Source of the DNA: Phaseolus vulgaris
Lineage: Eukaryota > Streptophyta > Magnoliopsida > Fabales > Fabaceae
Assembly (NCBI RefSeq): GCF_000499845.2
Contig: NC_023749.2
Location: 1,521,030 to 1,585,029, forward strand
Length of the DNA stretch: 64,000 nucleotides
Reading direction: 5' to 3'
Of the stretch, positions 12,058 through 25,409 are shown piece by piece. The notes below the pieces were generated by a model that saw only the letters and a program-made list of their open reading frames with translations, searched no databases and was not told the origin of the DNA. Every line of letters begins with the position of its first letter. The first letter of the stretch is position 1. The translations under genes and the position numbers were made by a program.

Positions 12058-15000
12058 AATTATTTATATGGGTTGAATATGTTTTTCGTTCTTAAAATAA
12101 ACTTTAGATTATCTGCTAGTAAGATGAAAATGATTTAAATGAGTCATTCTTTATATGAAATTTGTTCAATTTGAGGTTCCACTTCATTGTAATATAGAAA
12201 TGATCGGTCAGAGGTTTCAATTCATCAAGTCATCAACCTATTGAAAGTAATTACAGGGAGCATCAATTTACAATTAAAACAACGATGAACTTTGAAAAAA
12301 ACTAACAATCTTTGAAAAAAACTAACAATCATTTCACAGGTAAAAAAATTCATTCCAATCATTTTCATACTACAAGTACTTAGATGATTTAAAGTTTAGA
12401 CCATAAACAAAAACCAATTTCATGTTATACGTACTACTGAAAAAAAAAACATATTTAATCTTATATATATTAACTATATGCAAAATTTAACTGATGAATT
12501 AGTTATTTTAATGTATTATATATTATCAGTACATAGCCATAATCAATATTTATATTAAAGATGTGTTTTCCTTTATGTACAAGAGATCAAACTTACCTAA
12601 TGCCTAACCATTATGAGACATTTGTAAATGTACAGTGAAGTCATGTTCCACTCTTAGTTCTTCTAATGGATTGGTGCCTAATTAATATTTTATACTAATA
12701 ATATAAATGTGAATTACTTAAAAGGAAACTGTGTTGTTTAATAAAATTGTTGTGAACAAGAATGAAAAAAAATGAAAAGTAAATGGTGAGTGCTAATTAT
12801 TCAATGTTATTAGGTAAGTGAAAACAGTGAAGAATATTGCATACGTATTCATTCCAACCCCATTTTCATAGCAATAATCATGATACTAACCCTAATTAGA
12901 AAATTAATTATATGGTGCAAACCAACATATTTTAGTTTTAATTAAGATTAGGTAATAACTTGAGAATTAATGCTAACTATTTCAATTTCTTAAAGGTAGA
13001 ACTATAACGTTGACTACAATCCCATTTTTCATATACTTAATATAATTGTTCAACACAGTCAAAGTCTTTGTCTTTTTATCTGTATATTACCAAAATGTTT
13101 CTAATAATCAAAATCCTTATGCAACACAAGTTTTGGCACCACTGTGTTTTTTTATATGCTTAGTTGGTTAATACTTTTATTTTATATTGAAACTAAAGTT
13201 TTATATGCAACAGAAATTTTGGCACCATTGCAACAGTTCATCTTCCTTTTACCAAACAATGGTTTTTTTTATAATAATTGAATCCGGTTTTTGAGCACTG
13301 GAACCTTATACCCCCTCATGAGAAACACTTAATTAATGATAAATAATTAGAGGATTAATTAGTATTATCATAGTTTTTTAATAAGACTAAGTTGATATGA
13401 TAGGAAACAGATTTCGTGAACAAAAGAGTGAAGAAATGAGTTGGAATTAACAAAATTATTTTTCAAGTTTTAATTGAAAACATTGCTAGAAATATTCTGG
13501 GTGATGCATGTAAAACAGTGCTGAATTAAAAGCCTCTGCAATGACCACACAAAAAATGAAAGATTTTAATATAGATAATAAGATTAGTTCATTCAATTTA
13601 TCTTACAATTGATTTCAAATAAGACTTAACACTAAAAAAAAAAATAATTAGTCAAAAATAAATTGTAAAAACAAAAAATTATTAGTCAGTATATTAATTA
13701 AAGTAATTTAAATACTATTTTAGATACTTAAAAAATTATTAATATATAAAGTAATTTATACTATTAATAGCTAAAATCTCACAATATTAAGATGTTTGAA
13801 CCAATCTCCATGTTTTTAAGCATAAATAAAATGTGATGGTAAAGATTTTTTTTAATAAATAAAATGTTCCGTATCGTCAATATAGTTTCATCTCGTTCAG
13901 GAGTTAAGATCAATGACAGTTTATATACTTCTTATTCCCTCAACCTATCGAAACATATTTTAAGGATAAAACTGTGACGAAACACCGACCTCCAAAACAA
14001 ATAATATCTCAAATATGATGATTGATCATAACAATGTTATCTCTTAAACTTAAGTCAAAACATAGAATCTTCGTGTTTATTTTGCAAGTAAAACTAATGA
14101 CACACATTCCAATACAAAAATTGTAATTGAAATTAGTTTAAACACATATCCCAGAATTGAAAATTAATCTTACAAAAATTTAAAACAAGTGGATGGTAAA
14201 ACAATTGAATGATAGCATAGCATGTGCCTCCATTTTTGTTTGTTCTAGAGACATTGCACAGTGGTTTATGATATCTGAGTAGAGAAGTGACATCAGAGAT
14301 AGAAAAGTCAATTTGGGGGGTTAAAAGGATGGTGAACCTTGCCGGAGATTTTCTGCAACATTACCTCATTATCCAAGGTTACAAGCCACCTAGTTTTTCT
14401 CTTCCATCTTTGATAATAATATTTTATCTCATTCAAGTAACTAATTACCCTTTTTCTAAATGGAAAACTTACACAACAACAACATTAACAACATATGTGT
14501 TACTTGTTCAACTTGATTTCCTTCACATTTCACGAACTTCCTTTCTACGTGTCTGCTAATTTTATAGTCTAATTTCGTTTCATTTAAAATGGGTTATGTT
14601 TTTTGGTTAGGGAAAGTAATTAATGATTTAATATGTTGAGGATTAGTAGAAGAGATTGGTTTCTTAGTTGTTTAACTTGTTAGCCCAACAAAATCTTCGA
14701 CCCCTCATAACCTTCATTGTGCCAAGAGTTGGTAGGTCAAAGAAAAAAATTTACCTAAAGTAAATGGCTAGGTTGATTTATGAAGTTGAAAGTTTTATTA
14801 GGTTATGTATAATCATATGCATATCAAACATCTAAAATAACTTTGTGAGAAGGAATGAAGTCTCACCTCATTCATTTTGTGAGACCTCACTTTTCTAAGC
14901 ATGAAAAAGAAAAGGACAATAAAAGGGTCTGGAAAGAATTTAAGGAAAATTTGAGGTAGGTTGAATGATTGTTGGTATGCATCGGTAACATTCCCAGTTT

Positions 15001-15067
15001 TTTTTTTTTTTCACTTTCACTTTAGTCCTAGTTTTCATGCATAAAAACTAACGTGAGTTTTGACGAA
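12058..15067. other. AT-rich spacer
   Basis: No gene supported. A degraded fragment of the CACTA-like MITE lies near 13640-13770. A short direct duplication (CTTTGAAAAAAACTAACAAT twice) sits at 12290-12328. The 90-codon frame at 14287-14559 begins at a non-ATG codon and looks like nothing known. Confidence 0.6.
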
Positions 15068-15930
15068 ACATTAAGGATTTTTTACCATGATTGGTTATTT
15101 TTTTAATTTTTTTTACTAAAATGGGGTCCGTTTAAAAAAAATTACAAATTTAGGCAAGTCGTGTCAATTCAGTACAACTTCATATGCACAAATCGTTTCA
15201 ATTTGACATGACTCTGTCATGTCATACTGAAATCGTGTCAACTTGGCACGATTTTTGCCACGTCATAATGAAGTCGTGCCAACTTGGTACGACTTCTGTC
15301 ACGTCATATATATATATATATATATATATATTTTAAAAAAATTTATTGTTTATATATTGGGTAGTAAGTTATGTAATGTTAAAAATTAATTTGATACATA
15401 ACTTTCTAAGAGTGTTAGTTTTAAGGAACAAAAAATTGGATATCGTGTATGGATCATATCCGGCGCCATTAAATATCAAAAAATTTGCATACATGAGACA
15501 TTAAATATCAAAATATACTTTTTGGCTAGTGGGAAACCATGTTCAGCGGCAATGTCCTAAGGAGTTAATGACTCAAAGTTTGAATAAGCTGATTATCCAA
15601 ACATTATCTATACACGATTATTCAATTTTTTGTTCCTTAAAACTAATACTCAGAAAATTATGTATCAAATTAATTTTTAATATTACTTAACTTACTACCC
15701 AATATATAAACAATAAAATTAAAAAAAAATGACGCAACAGAAGTCGTGTCAAGTTGGCACGACTTCAGTGTGACATGACTGAGTCGTGTCTAATTGGGAC
15801 GATTTGTGCATATAAAGTCATGCCAAATTGACAAGACCTGCCTAAATTTGTAATTTTTTTTAAACGAACCCCATTTTAATAAAAAGCAAAAAAAATAATT
15901 CCATCATAGTCAATGTGGTTTAATCATAAA
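15068..15930. repeat. Large inverted repeat with nested short palindromes
   Basis: The left arm (about 15068-15451) and right arm (about 15607-15930) are imperfect reverse complements. For example, AAAATGGGGTCCGTTTAAA on the left pairs with TTTAAACGAACCCCATTTT on the right. A loop of about 155 bp separates them. Each arm contains several modules built on GTCGTGTCAACTTGGCACGA, which is itself palindromic, spaced by about 40-50 bp and separated by GTCA-rich linkers. An AT microsatellite lies at 15307-15331. No ORF. A transcript would fold into a long hairpin. It could be a fold-back (MITE-like) element or a small-RNA locus; no clear target duplication was found. Confidence 0.8.
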
Positions 15931-17098
15931 CAAAATTAAGTTCCAAATATTAATATAGCAAGTTAATCATTTCAAAACTTAATTGCTATTTATTTGATTA
16001 AATGTGACGTTTTAATTCTTTGACAACTTCATTCACTTATTAATATCTTGTTTGCAATTTAATGCTAGCTATAACTAATTTTTCCATAATATAACTCTCA
16101 ATGAAAACATAATCATGGAGATTCAAATAAAAAAAAACTCAGTCTAAAATACTAGTAATTAATTGGAAAGGACCATTTACCCAATATAAATCTCTTAATA
16201 CATTATAATTAAATTTGTATATATGGTTTTAGTTAAGTATGCATTAATTTATACACCAGATTGATTCACAGAGAAACATTGTTATCAACATCTTCTTTCA
16301 ACTTTGTCTTTCTTTGCTTGCATGTGTGTGCTACACAAATTGAAGGAATGAGACAAATTTTAACCACTTTATATTAATTTGTATGAAAAAGTTGTGTGAA
16401 TCACATGATTATGTCCACCTCTCAATAAAACCCTATAAACTAATTTATACAATATCAATTTTAAAATATCGTTTCAAAAACTTTCCACTAATTTTTGACC
16501 TATTTTCACTAAATTCAAATAATTTCATATCCCTCTTTATTATAATTTGTGTCTTGTTTTTGGTCTTTCATGGAGAATAAGTTATAGCATTTTATGTAGT
16601 ATTCTTCACTGGTTGTTTTCACTCATTTATATTTAATTATCTTATAATTATTATTGACTCATTTATATTTAATTATTTTATAATTATTATTGACTTGACC
16701 GTGATAAAATTTTCTCTGTATCTATTATAAGAAAATTATGAAATAAAAATTAATTTTTAAAGATTAAAATGATTAGTTCTAATAATAACTAAATTAAACA
16801 ACATGTTAGAAAAAAAAAAATTATTTTCTAAACTAATTTTTATTATTCATTTAAGAAATCAGGTCATTCTGATAACTCGGACTATTACAACTCATTTTTG
16901 ACAAGAACATTTAAATCGATAAACAGAACGAAATTCTGATTTCATAGAATACAACTTTCTCTTGTAAAGAAAACACAATCTCATATGAATCGATGAAACA
17001 AAGCAATACATGTAAGCTGGTGATTTTTATTGATGAAGCAAGCAAAGACAGAAGATTCAGTCTGTTCTTCCTTCTTTATTCATTGACTATTGTTTGGA
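15931..17098. other. AT-rich spacer
   Basis: No gene seen. A 40-bp direct duplication containing TTTATATTTAATTATnTTATAATTATTATTGACT lies near 16624-16695. A degraded CACTA-MITE-like stretch (TATAAGAAAATTATGAAATA) lies at 16728-16830. The region from about 16960 is probably the 3' UTR of the PR-10 gene. Confidence 0.55.
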
Positions 17099-18025
17099 CT
17101 AAGTTGCTTCTTTTGAAGGTTTGTTTTTGTTGAGGAAGTTCTTGGCAAGTTCAGCAATGGTTGCCAGTGACTGCACAGAGACAAATGAGGCATTGGAGGC
17201 ATGCTCTTCCTTTACTTCATACTCTATGCTAGATTTTATTATGCTTGATTCTTCACCTTTCTCTATCACTTCCAAACGAACCCTAAACAGAGTGAATCCT
17301 AACTCCAAGTACCCTCCTTCAACCACCTCTGTTTCCTTTATTCGTTTCTCATTATCAACCTTAGTGAACTTCTCCTTGTACCCACTTGGCCCAGCCACAC
17401 CTATAACAAATCAGTGTCACACCACATTAAATCTTCATTAACACCTTCATATGCATACATCTTCATCTATTTCTATTATAAAATAGAACTCAAATGAACA
17501 AAAGAGAAAAAGAAAAAGTAAAGAAATGAAAATGAATATCTCTTCTATTCTTCCATTGAAATCAAAACAAATAGTCCGAATATATACAAACAGCACACTC
17601 ATTCTAGATCTAGTTAAACAGAGAATGAAAAACAAAGAGTCAATTGGTAAATACTAGAATTAGAATCGACAAAGAGAGACAAAATAAAGGTTATTCACCT
17701 CTACAAATAAAAACAACTAAGAATTAGAAAAGACGTACGTTTCTATAACTTTTGTATTCATATCCTTTAATAATTTGCGATAAGAGATCTTATGCAAATT
17801 CAAGAATTAAGATGGTGAGAATAAAGAAAGAGATGAAGGACCTGAAGCAAAAGTTAATTTGAGGACAGTGCCAACCCCTCCATCTCCTTCAATTAGCTCC
17901 ACATTATCAAACAGTTGTGGAAGCTCTTTGGCAACAAATTGGCCTAATCGAAGGGTACCAAACAGATCCCATGCCTCACTGGCTGGGACGTGCAGCTCCA
18001 GTTCATGCTCAAGTTGACCCAGCAT
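17099..18025 (-). CDS. PR-10/Bet v 1 protein, S-norcoclaurine-synthase-like
   Basis: A small START-fold protein with a hydrophobic ligand cavity, probably cytosolic. Two exons (18025-17842 and 17400-17099) separated by a 441-nt phase-1 intron give 161 residues, the usual family length. The intron sits after FASG, where Bet v 1 genes normally carry theirs. The glycine loop GDGGVGT is at residues 48-53. Aligned by eye with Thalictrum norcoclaurine synthase, the catalytic Tyr, Glu and Lys fall on Tyr69, Glu71 and Lys83, while the catalytic Asp appears to be Val102. Legume databases often name such proteins S-norcoclaurine synthase 2-like, but benzylisoquinoline chemistry should not be assumed. 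The start is the ATG of MLGQLEHE; an in-frame TTG two codons upstream is not a start. Confidence 0.88.
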
Positions 18026-21000
18026 CTTCAATCTTTATGCTATGTTTCTGATTTCAACCCTTTTAATTTGATTTTCCAGTTTTCAGTATCACCCTTTTGA
18101 GCTAGTTTTGAAGGATGTGGTGGTGTATGTGAAGACAAAGTGTGCAGGCTTAGAATCTCAGATAATGTTGGCTCTTTGATTCCATTTCTGCCATGATTTT
18201 TTTTTAACCCTACACATTTGTTTGTCTGGTTTAGCAGTATTTGCAGGCCAAAGGGATACCATTCTTCCAATAATTTATATTAAAATAATATGATTAAAAT
18301 ATTGAATTGTGTGGATGTGTTTTCTTAAACTACATTGACAATCATCCATATATTCTCATCAGATTGATCTTAAACACCAACAAGAACAGATTTCATGACA
18401 GCAACTTTTACAAATTTCATGTCACAGTAAACAAATATGTAGACAGATAAATAAAGAAGCTACTATGTCAGCAAATACATAATTAATCCAAGAAATAATG
18501 TAATTGATGGATATCAGATACTCACTGTTCAAATTTAAAATACAAACATCTTATGTTCTATGTTTTGGAAGCAAATTATCAGGATGATAAAATGTTTAGG
18601 GATTCAGAAAATATAGAAAAGATGAATGAATTAATATAATTTGATGTTAATAAGATGCAAGTTTACTGCAAAAAGATAAAAAGCTGATAGCATGTTCAAA
18701 CTAGTCTTAAGTAAGAGGTGAAGAGACACTATGGAAACACAACAAACATGAGTGTTATGAGAAATAGACAAATGTTTACATCTACTACATTTTGGTATTT
18801 ATTCCCTTACAAAATAGAAAATGAGAAAGTAGATTTAGATTTTTCTTTTTTAGGAATGAGAATGCACTAGGAGATTATAATCCCTGCATTTTCTTAAAGA
18901 TTGGAGAACACCTCATACTTCTCTTTTTATATATATATTTTATAAAAAAAATTTACTGTCTAGGTTGAATTGTCAAAAGGACGAAAGATTGATGAAAAGT
19001 CAAACTAAAATGAATAAATAATAAAATAAGAAAATATTGTAACAAAATCAATAAATGAGCCAAACATATACAGTGTGTTTAATAATGATTACAATGTTAC
19101 AGTGTGTTTAATAATGATTACAATGGGTAAAGAGTAAAACCCTAAATATGTTAAAAGTTTACTATAAATATATGATTAACTTAAGAGGTAAGTAGAGTGA
19201 TTTTTACCTGATAATTAAATACACTAATTTTGACTTTATTATCGGAGTTTCTTGCAGGTACATACTCGTCTGAGAGTTGATCCGAACTCAGAAGCTGAAA
19301 GCTGAATAAGACCAAGCTCGTCAAGTGAGAGCCTATATCACACACCTAAGAACCAACCCAAGCCCAAATCAGTAGATCCTGTAACTGAAAGTCCAATCCA
19401 GTACCAAGAGCCCGAAAGACCGAGAAGATTAGAGGAGAAAGATTTAATTTGAAAAAAAAATGATTTATTTAAAATAATTTTGAGAAATTTTTATTTTATT
19501 ACAAACTCAATTTAACAAAATTAATAAGATTGAGCGAATAAATTATATTATTATATTATAATTATTTAATAAATTAATTAATATATAAAATTACATAAAA
19601 TAATATAATTATAAAATATTTATTTATTATATAAATAAAATTTATATTTATAAGAAAAATATATTTAATTAAAATTTCAAATTCTTTTAAAATAATTATT
19701 ATTTTTAATATTTTATATATTTTTTATTATTTAAACAAGTTATTTTATTTAAATAAATTAATAAAATTAAATTTTTATTTATTTTTAAAAATTTTATTTT
19801 TATTTCTTAATTTAAACTACTATTAAATTAAAAAAATGCAATTTGTATTATTTGTAAGCTTTATATAATTTTATTTTAATTTATACTATTATCTTTTTTA
19901 ATTTCAAATGCGAGAAAATATTAAAAAAATAACTAACATTCTTTGCAATTAAATAATGCCAAACATCATAAATAGTTTTTACCAAAAATGTACCTAATGC
20001 AGATATTAAGTGGAAAATGATAGTACAACTTTTTTTTTTTAAATGATAAGACTTGATGATTAGAAAAATTTAGTATAATATTTTTGTCATTCTTTTACAC
20101 ATTAAATATATATTTTCTCAAGAAAATGTTCTTATAATTTACCATGTTCTCAAAACACATACTATTGTGTGTGATATTTATTTATAACTATTATACCTAT
20201 TTTTATATATGTATTTTAAAAGTATATACTTTGAATTTATATGAGACGAAATTTTGCAATCTTATATAATTCTTGATAAATGCAAAAAAAATATTTTCTT
20301 TAAGTACAATTTATAAAATTGAGGTTAAAAGGATATTGTTTATGCTCTACCAAAAACATCTACTTGTTTAGTAGTCTCATGTTTGCATTAAGCTTTCACT
20401 ATAGTGAAAATTATACAATTTTGAAATTGTGAAAAAAAATGAAGCTCTACTTTTTTTGTTTTCAAAAAATTTAACGCATTCAATTAATTTTATATAATTA
20501 TATCAATGATGTTATTGATATATAATATCTATTAGTTTTACTTTTTGTTCTTATCTCTATTAAAAAAATCCGACTTATTATTTTTTTATAAAAAAAAGTT
20601 TGTATGTAAAATAATATGGAGTGGAAAAGAAAATAAACAAAAGAGAGAAAAAAATGTTTAAATAACTCCAAAATGACCATACCCCTTTCTCTTTTTTTCT
20701 CCCAAAACAGCCTCCACCATCACATATTTCTCCAAACACCCTTTTGATTTTACCACACAAAACTGTCCTATAAAATCAACCCAATTTGGAACAAACATAG
20801 CACATGATTTATTACCTTTAATTAGATCCTTTCTTTAATTTTCTTTTTTTTATTATTTTGTTACATAATTTTCTTTACTTATCTTTATACTTATAAAAAT
20901 ATGAGATTCTATGATTAATATAAAATACTATTGTAGTTATTACAAAATAATAAATAATGTTTATTATTTATTTAAAAAATATGTTACATAAGATATTATT

Positions 21001-21657
21001 AAATGCCACTTCACATCCATTGTGGTGATAATAAGGATCTCTTTACCATTATAATTTCATTATTAAATATGTTTTATTAAAATTAATGAAAATGACTTGT
21101 AATAATTTTATAAATATCATTTATTATAAATGAAGACAAGTAAACTATTTGACAATACAAGATAACAGTCAAGTCATCTACTCAAGAACAATAGTAAAGA
21201 AAAGATAATCAGTTCAAAAATATAAAATTTAAAATATTTAATAAACAAGAAAACATTTTACTAGGAATATAATTAAAAAATATCTAAATTTATTATGAGG
21301 TAATTAAAAGTTAATTAATAATGACTTGGTAAAATAAAATAGATGGAAGGAAAGTTTGGTTTTAGAAGAGGAGGTGATAAAATGGAGAAAGAAGATGCTA
21401 AATATGGTGAAGGAGTAAAGTGGTGGAAGCTTGGTTTCCATTTCCAATAACCATCTAACACAATTTGCGTTAGTGTGTGTTCACAATTCATCATCTTACA
21501 CGTTTATCTGTCTCTGCTACGTACCATAATTAGCAATCTATTTCATTTCTTCAAACCCAAGTTTTCCTTTCACTCACACAGCACATGCAAACATCACAAG
21601 CTCTTCTTCATCAGATTAAGTCTTTCATTTCATACTTTGAAATCTAAATCAATTCCA
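18026..21657. other. AT-rich spacer upstream of PR-10 and CHX
   Basis: Divergent promoter region for PR-10 (minus) and CHX (plus). It holds a 29-bp tandem duplication (19071-19127, unit containing TGTGTTTAATAATGATTACA) and a GC-richer remnant at about 19200-19440 that resembles retroelement DNA. The segment 21300-21370 (TGGAAGGAAAGTTTGGTTTT) is the source-type sequence of the minisatellite at 25.4 kb. No gene seen. Confidence 0.55.
19200..19440 (+). repeat. Possible retroelement remnant
   Basis: A GC-richer island in AT-rich DNA. It contains TTATCGGAGTTTCTTGCAGGTAC followed by a stretch rich in GAACC, AAGCCC and GAAAGACCGAGAAG. Text of this style (CGGAGT..TTGCAGGTA) is frequent in legume LTR-type repeats. 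No internal domain or matching partner LTR is seen, so it would be at most a solo fragment. Confidence 0.3.
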
Positions 21658-24600
21658 ATGGCCACTCCTAATCCAACATGTCCACCACCAATGAAAGCCA
21701 CCTCCAATGGAGCATTCCAACATGAAAACCCTTTGGATTATGCGCTTCCCTTATTAATCCTTCAGATATGTCTGGTGGTGATCTTTACCAGATTCCTTGC
21801 ATTCCTTCTCAAACCTCTCAGACAACCCAGAGTTATTGCAGAGGTCATTGTAAGTTTTCTTTCCATTACACCCTTTTCTCTTCTTTCATCATTCAACAAG
21901 TGCAGTGCTTGCTTAGTTAAAACAAAAAAGTTTCCGTTGCCAATAACTAATGACAGTTTATATACTACCTTCTCCTTCAACTTATCAAGACGTCTTTTAA
22001 TAATAAAAATGTTACTGTGATCAATTCTAACGATGTTATCTTTCGTATTTGAGGTTGGAACAAGACTTGTTGCATTCTTATCACTGTGATCAATCTCAAA
22101 ACCAGGACATGCAAATTCTTGTTATTGTAATTCATGAAAAAGTTGTAACGTGGGGTTGCATGCATCTTGTTTGAAAAATGAATGCAGGGAGGAATATTGC
22201 TTGGACCATCAGCAATTGGGCGGAATGAGAAATTTCTAAACACAATTTTCCCAAAGAAAAGCTTAACTGTGCTTGAAACTGTGGCCAATCTGGGTCTTCT
22301 GTTCTTCTTGTTTCTGGTGGGGCTTGAGCTTGACATGCGTTCTATAAGGAAAACTGGTCACAAGGCCTTAGCCATTGCCCTTGCTGGCATCTCATTGCCT
22401 TTTGTGCTTGCCATTGGAACCTCGTATGCTCTTCGAGCCACCATATCCAAAAATGTTGATCCAACCCCATTTCTTATTTTCATGGGTGTTGCCCTCTCCA
22501 TCACTGCATTTCCTGTTCTTGCTCGAATCCTAGCCGAGCTCAAACTCCTCACAACTGATGCTGGTCGCATAGCAATGTCTGCAGCTGCTGTGAATGATGT
22601 TGCAGCATGGATACTACTTGCTCTTGCCATAGCTCTCTCTGGCTCTAACTCATCTCCTCTGGTTTCCTTATGGGTCATACTTTGTGCTATTGCTTTTGTC
22701 CTCTTAGCCATCTTTGCCATAAAACCCTTGCTTGGAATAATGGCCAAGCGTTCCCCTGAGGGTGAACCGGTGCAAGAGATATACATATGCATCACATTGA
22801 CACTAGTTCTGGCTTGCAGTTTCGTCACTGATACTATTGGCATTCATGCACTCTTTGGAGCTTTTGTGGTTGGCATAGTTATGCCCAAGGATGGTCCCTT
22901 TGCTGGGGTGTTGATCGAGAAGGTAGAGGACCTTGTGATGAGTCTCTTGTTGCCACTCTACTTTGTGTCTAGTGGGTTGAAGACTGATGTGACAACTATA
23001 AGTGGAGCACTCTCTTGGAGTATGCTAGTGCTTGTTATATTCACTGCTTGCTTTGGAAAAATCGTTGGCACATTCCTTGTGTCACTGTTGTGTAAGGTGC
23101 CTTTCAGAGAAGCCTTGGCTCTTGGGTTTCTCATGAACACCAAGGGCTTGGTGGAGCTCATTGTTCTTAACATTGGCAAGGATCGCAAGGTATCTTGTAA
23201 AATCTTGCACATAGTGTTCATTAAAACACTTATTTTTTTTTATCAACAATAAATAAATAAAATGAAATAAGGCATTTCAGCGTGTTCCAACATTTATACA
23301 AATAATTACACCACAAATTTCTTATCACCCAACCAACTGAAGATTCAAATCCAAATCCAAAGTACATTATAACATATAAGTTACATTAACATAACACAAG
23401 TTTCTTATCATCAAACCAATGTGTAGTTAGTTAGAAATCTAACCGACATTACAACACATCAACCCCATTAACATACACGTAAACTAATGTGCAGTTAGAA
23501 ATCTAACCGACATTACAATACATCAGCCACATTAACATACACGTAATTCTTGTAATTTATAATGGCAAGTTGGGAACTAATCAATCTTTTTTCTTGCAAA
23601 ATGTGCAGGTGCTGAATGACCAGACATTTGCCATTTGTGTGTTAATGGCACTGTTCACCACTTTCATCACCACCCCAATAGTGATGGCAGTGTATAAACC
23701 AGCTCGTAGGGGATCACCTTACACGCATAAAACAGTTCAACGCAAAGATCCAGACACAGAGCTAAGAGTGTTGTCATGTTTCCACAGCACCTGCAACATT
23801 CCCACCTTAATCAATCTAATAGAGTCATCCAGAGGAACCAGAAAGCGTGGAAAGATGTGTGTGTACTCCATGCACTTGATGGAACTCTCAGAGAGACCTT
23901 CAGCCATCACAATGGTTCACACTGCACGCAACAATGGCTTACCCTTTTGGAACAAAAAGCGTGATAACAGAGATCAGATGGTGATTGCATTCCAGGCTTA
24001 TGGCCAACTAAGCAGTGTGGATGTTCGTCCCATGACAGCCATATCTGCCTTCAGCAACATGCATGAAGACATTTGCACCAGTGCACACCAAAAGAGAGCA
24101 GCAATCATTCTCCTCCCTTTTCACAAACACCAACACTTTGATGGGACAATGGAGTCTCTGGGAAACTCATTGCGTGTGATGAATGGCAATGTGCTCAGCC
24201 ATGCTCCTTGCTCTGTGGGAATTTTGGTTGATCGTGGACTTGGAGGGAAAAGCCAAGTCCAAGCTAGTGATGTTTCCTACAATGTTGTTGTGGGGTTCTT
24301 TGGAGGAAAAGATGATCGTGAAGCACTTGCATATGGGATGAGACTGGCTGAACACCCTGGAATCTCACTCACTGTTGTGAAGTTTGTGGTTGCACCCGGG
24401 AAAACATTTGCCTTTGGTGCCAAGTTGATTGGTATAACAGCCAACAGGGACAAGAAGGTGATCAATGTGGCTGAAGGGACTAGTTATGGTGAAGATAAAG
24501 TAGAGGATGAACAATTTTGGTCTGAGTTTCTGGGTGTGAAAAGCAACAGCACGGACTCAATAATGTCAGAGGAAAGGATGGTAGAAAGCAAAGAAGATGT

Positions 24601-24859
24601 GATAGCAGTGTTGAGGGAGAAGAATAAGAGCAATCTTATTTTGGTAGGTAGAATGCCACAAGTGGCACCTTTGGTGGACAAAAGTGATTGTCCTGAACTT
24701 GGTCCCATTGGAAGCTATTTGGCTTCTTCTGAGTTCTCCACTTCTGCATCAGTTTTAGTGTTGCAACAGTATAATCCCAAAACAGACGTTTATCCATTGG
24801 TTATGGAGGTTTCTGATTACATGGATATGCCAGACACACCAACGCGTTCTCAATATTAG
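21658..24859 (+). CDS. CHX18-like: Cation/H+ antiporter of the CHX family (CHX17/18/19-like)
   Basis: A CPA2-family membrane exchanger that moves K+ (or another monovalent cation) against H+, in plants typically on endosomal or prevacuolar membranes. Three exons (21658-21849, 22188-23189, 23609-24859) join in phase 0 to 814 residues, the normal family size. The N-terminal half contains about a dozen hydrophobic segments, including [12 protein letters not shown], the FLVGLELD block and [12 protein letters not shown] (the conserved Asn-Asp of the transport core), then FGAFVVG and [13 protein letters not shown]. The C-terminal 400 residues form the soluble regulatory part with nucleotide-binding-like blocks ([18 protein letters not shown]). 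The start is the ATG of MATPNPTC; upstream frame extension lacks a supported ATG. The gene is the evident parent of the inverted pseudogenes at 25.8-27.1 kb. Confidence 0.95.
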
Positions 24860-25110
24860 AGACGTGTGCATGTATAGGTAGCATCAAGTTTGTCAAGTTA
24901 AAGTTGTTTCTAGGTGTTTGTAGTATATTCTAAACCTGCATAATAGTGTACCACAAAATTTAGAATACAAGAAAGAAACATAATTTGGTGTTCAACTCAA
25001 ATCTGTTTCTTTTTATTTTGTTTCTGTAAATTTTTTTTATCAGACAAAATTAAATGAATTAAAAATAAAACACTTGATAGATGTTTAGGTCCAATACCAA
25101 GAAACCTTAC

Positions 25111-25275
25111 CATGGACTTAAACTTTTTAGGCATACATACCAAACTTACAAAACACATGGACTTAAACTTTTTAGGCATACATACCAAACTTACAAAAAA
25201 GATAAAACCATCACAACTCACATAAGCCCTCAAAAATAGCCTCATCTATGGACTTAAACTTTTTAGGCATAGTTT
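25111..25275. repeat. 45-bp short tandem repeat, about 2.6 copies
   Basis: The unit contains ATGGACTTAAACTTTTTAGG. Two adjacent copies start at 25111 and 25156, and a truncated third lies about 90 bp further on at 25247. It is located between the CHX gene and its pseudogenes, within 250 bp of the CHX stop codon. Confidence 0.85.
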
Positions 25276-25409
25276 AAAAATCTTAATAAAAATAGTTGTG
25301 TTTAATTTTATGTAATATTCCCTGATAAGACAAAAATATCTTAACTTTTTAGGAGGTAATTAAAAGTTAATTAAGTCTAAATAAAATGATTTGATGACTT
25401 GGTAAAATT

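Noticed and set aside
14287..14559. A 90-codon plus-strand frame
   Set aside because: Non-ATG start, hydrophobic low-complexity composition, no recognisable domain.
15301..15331. The AT run as the cause of the 15-kb inverted repeat
   Set aside because: The arms pair through complex sequence on both sides of the AT run; the microsatellite is present only in the left arm.
22358..23221. Minus-strand frames of 161 and 87 codons over CHX exon 2
   Set aside because: They lie antisense to a clear membrane-transporter frame and have no family features.
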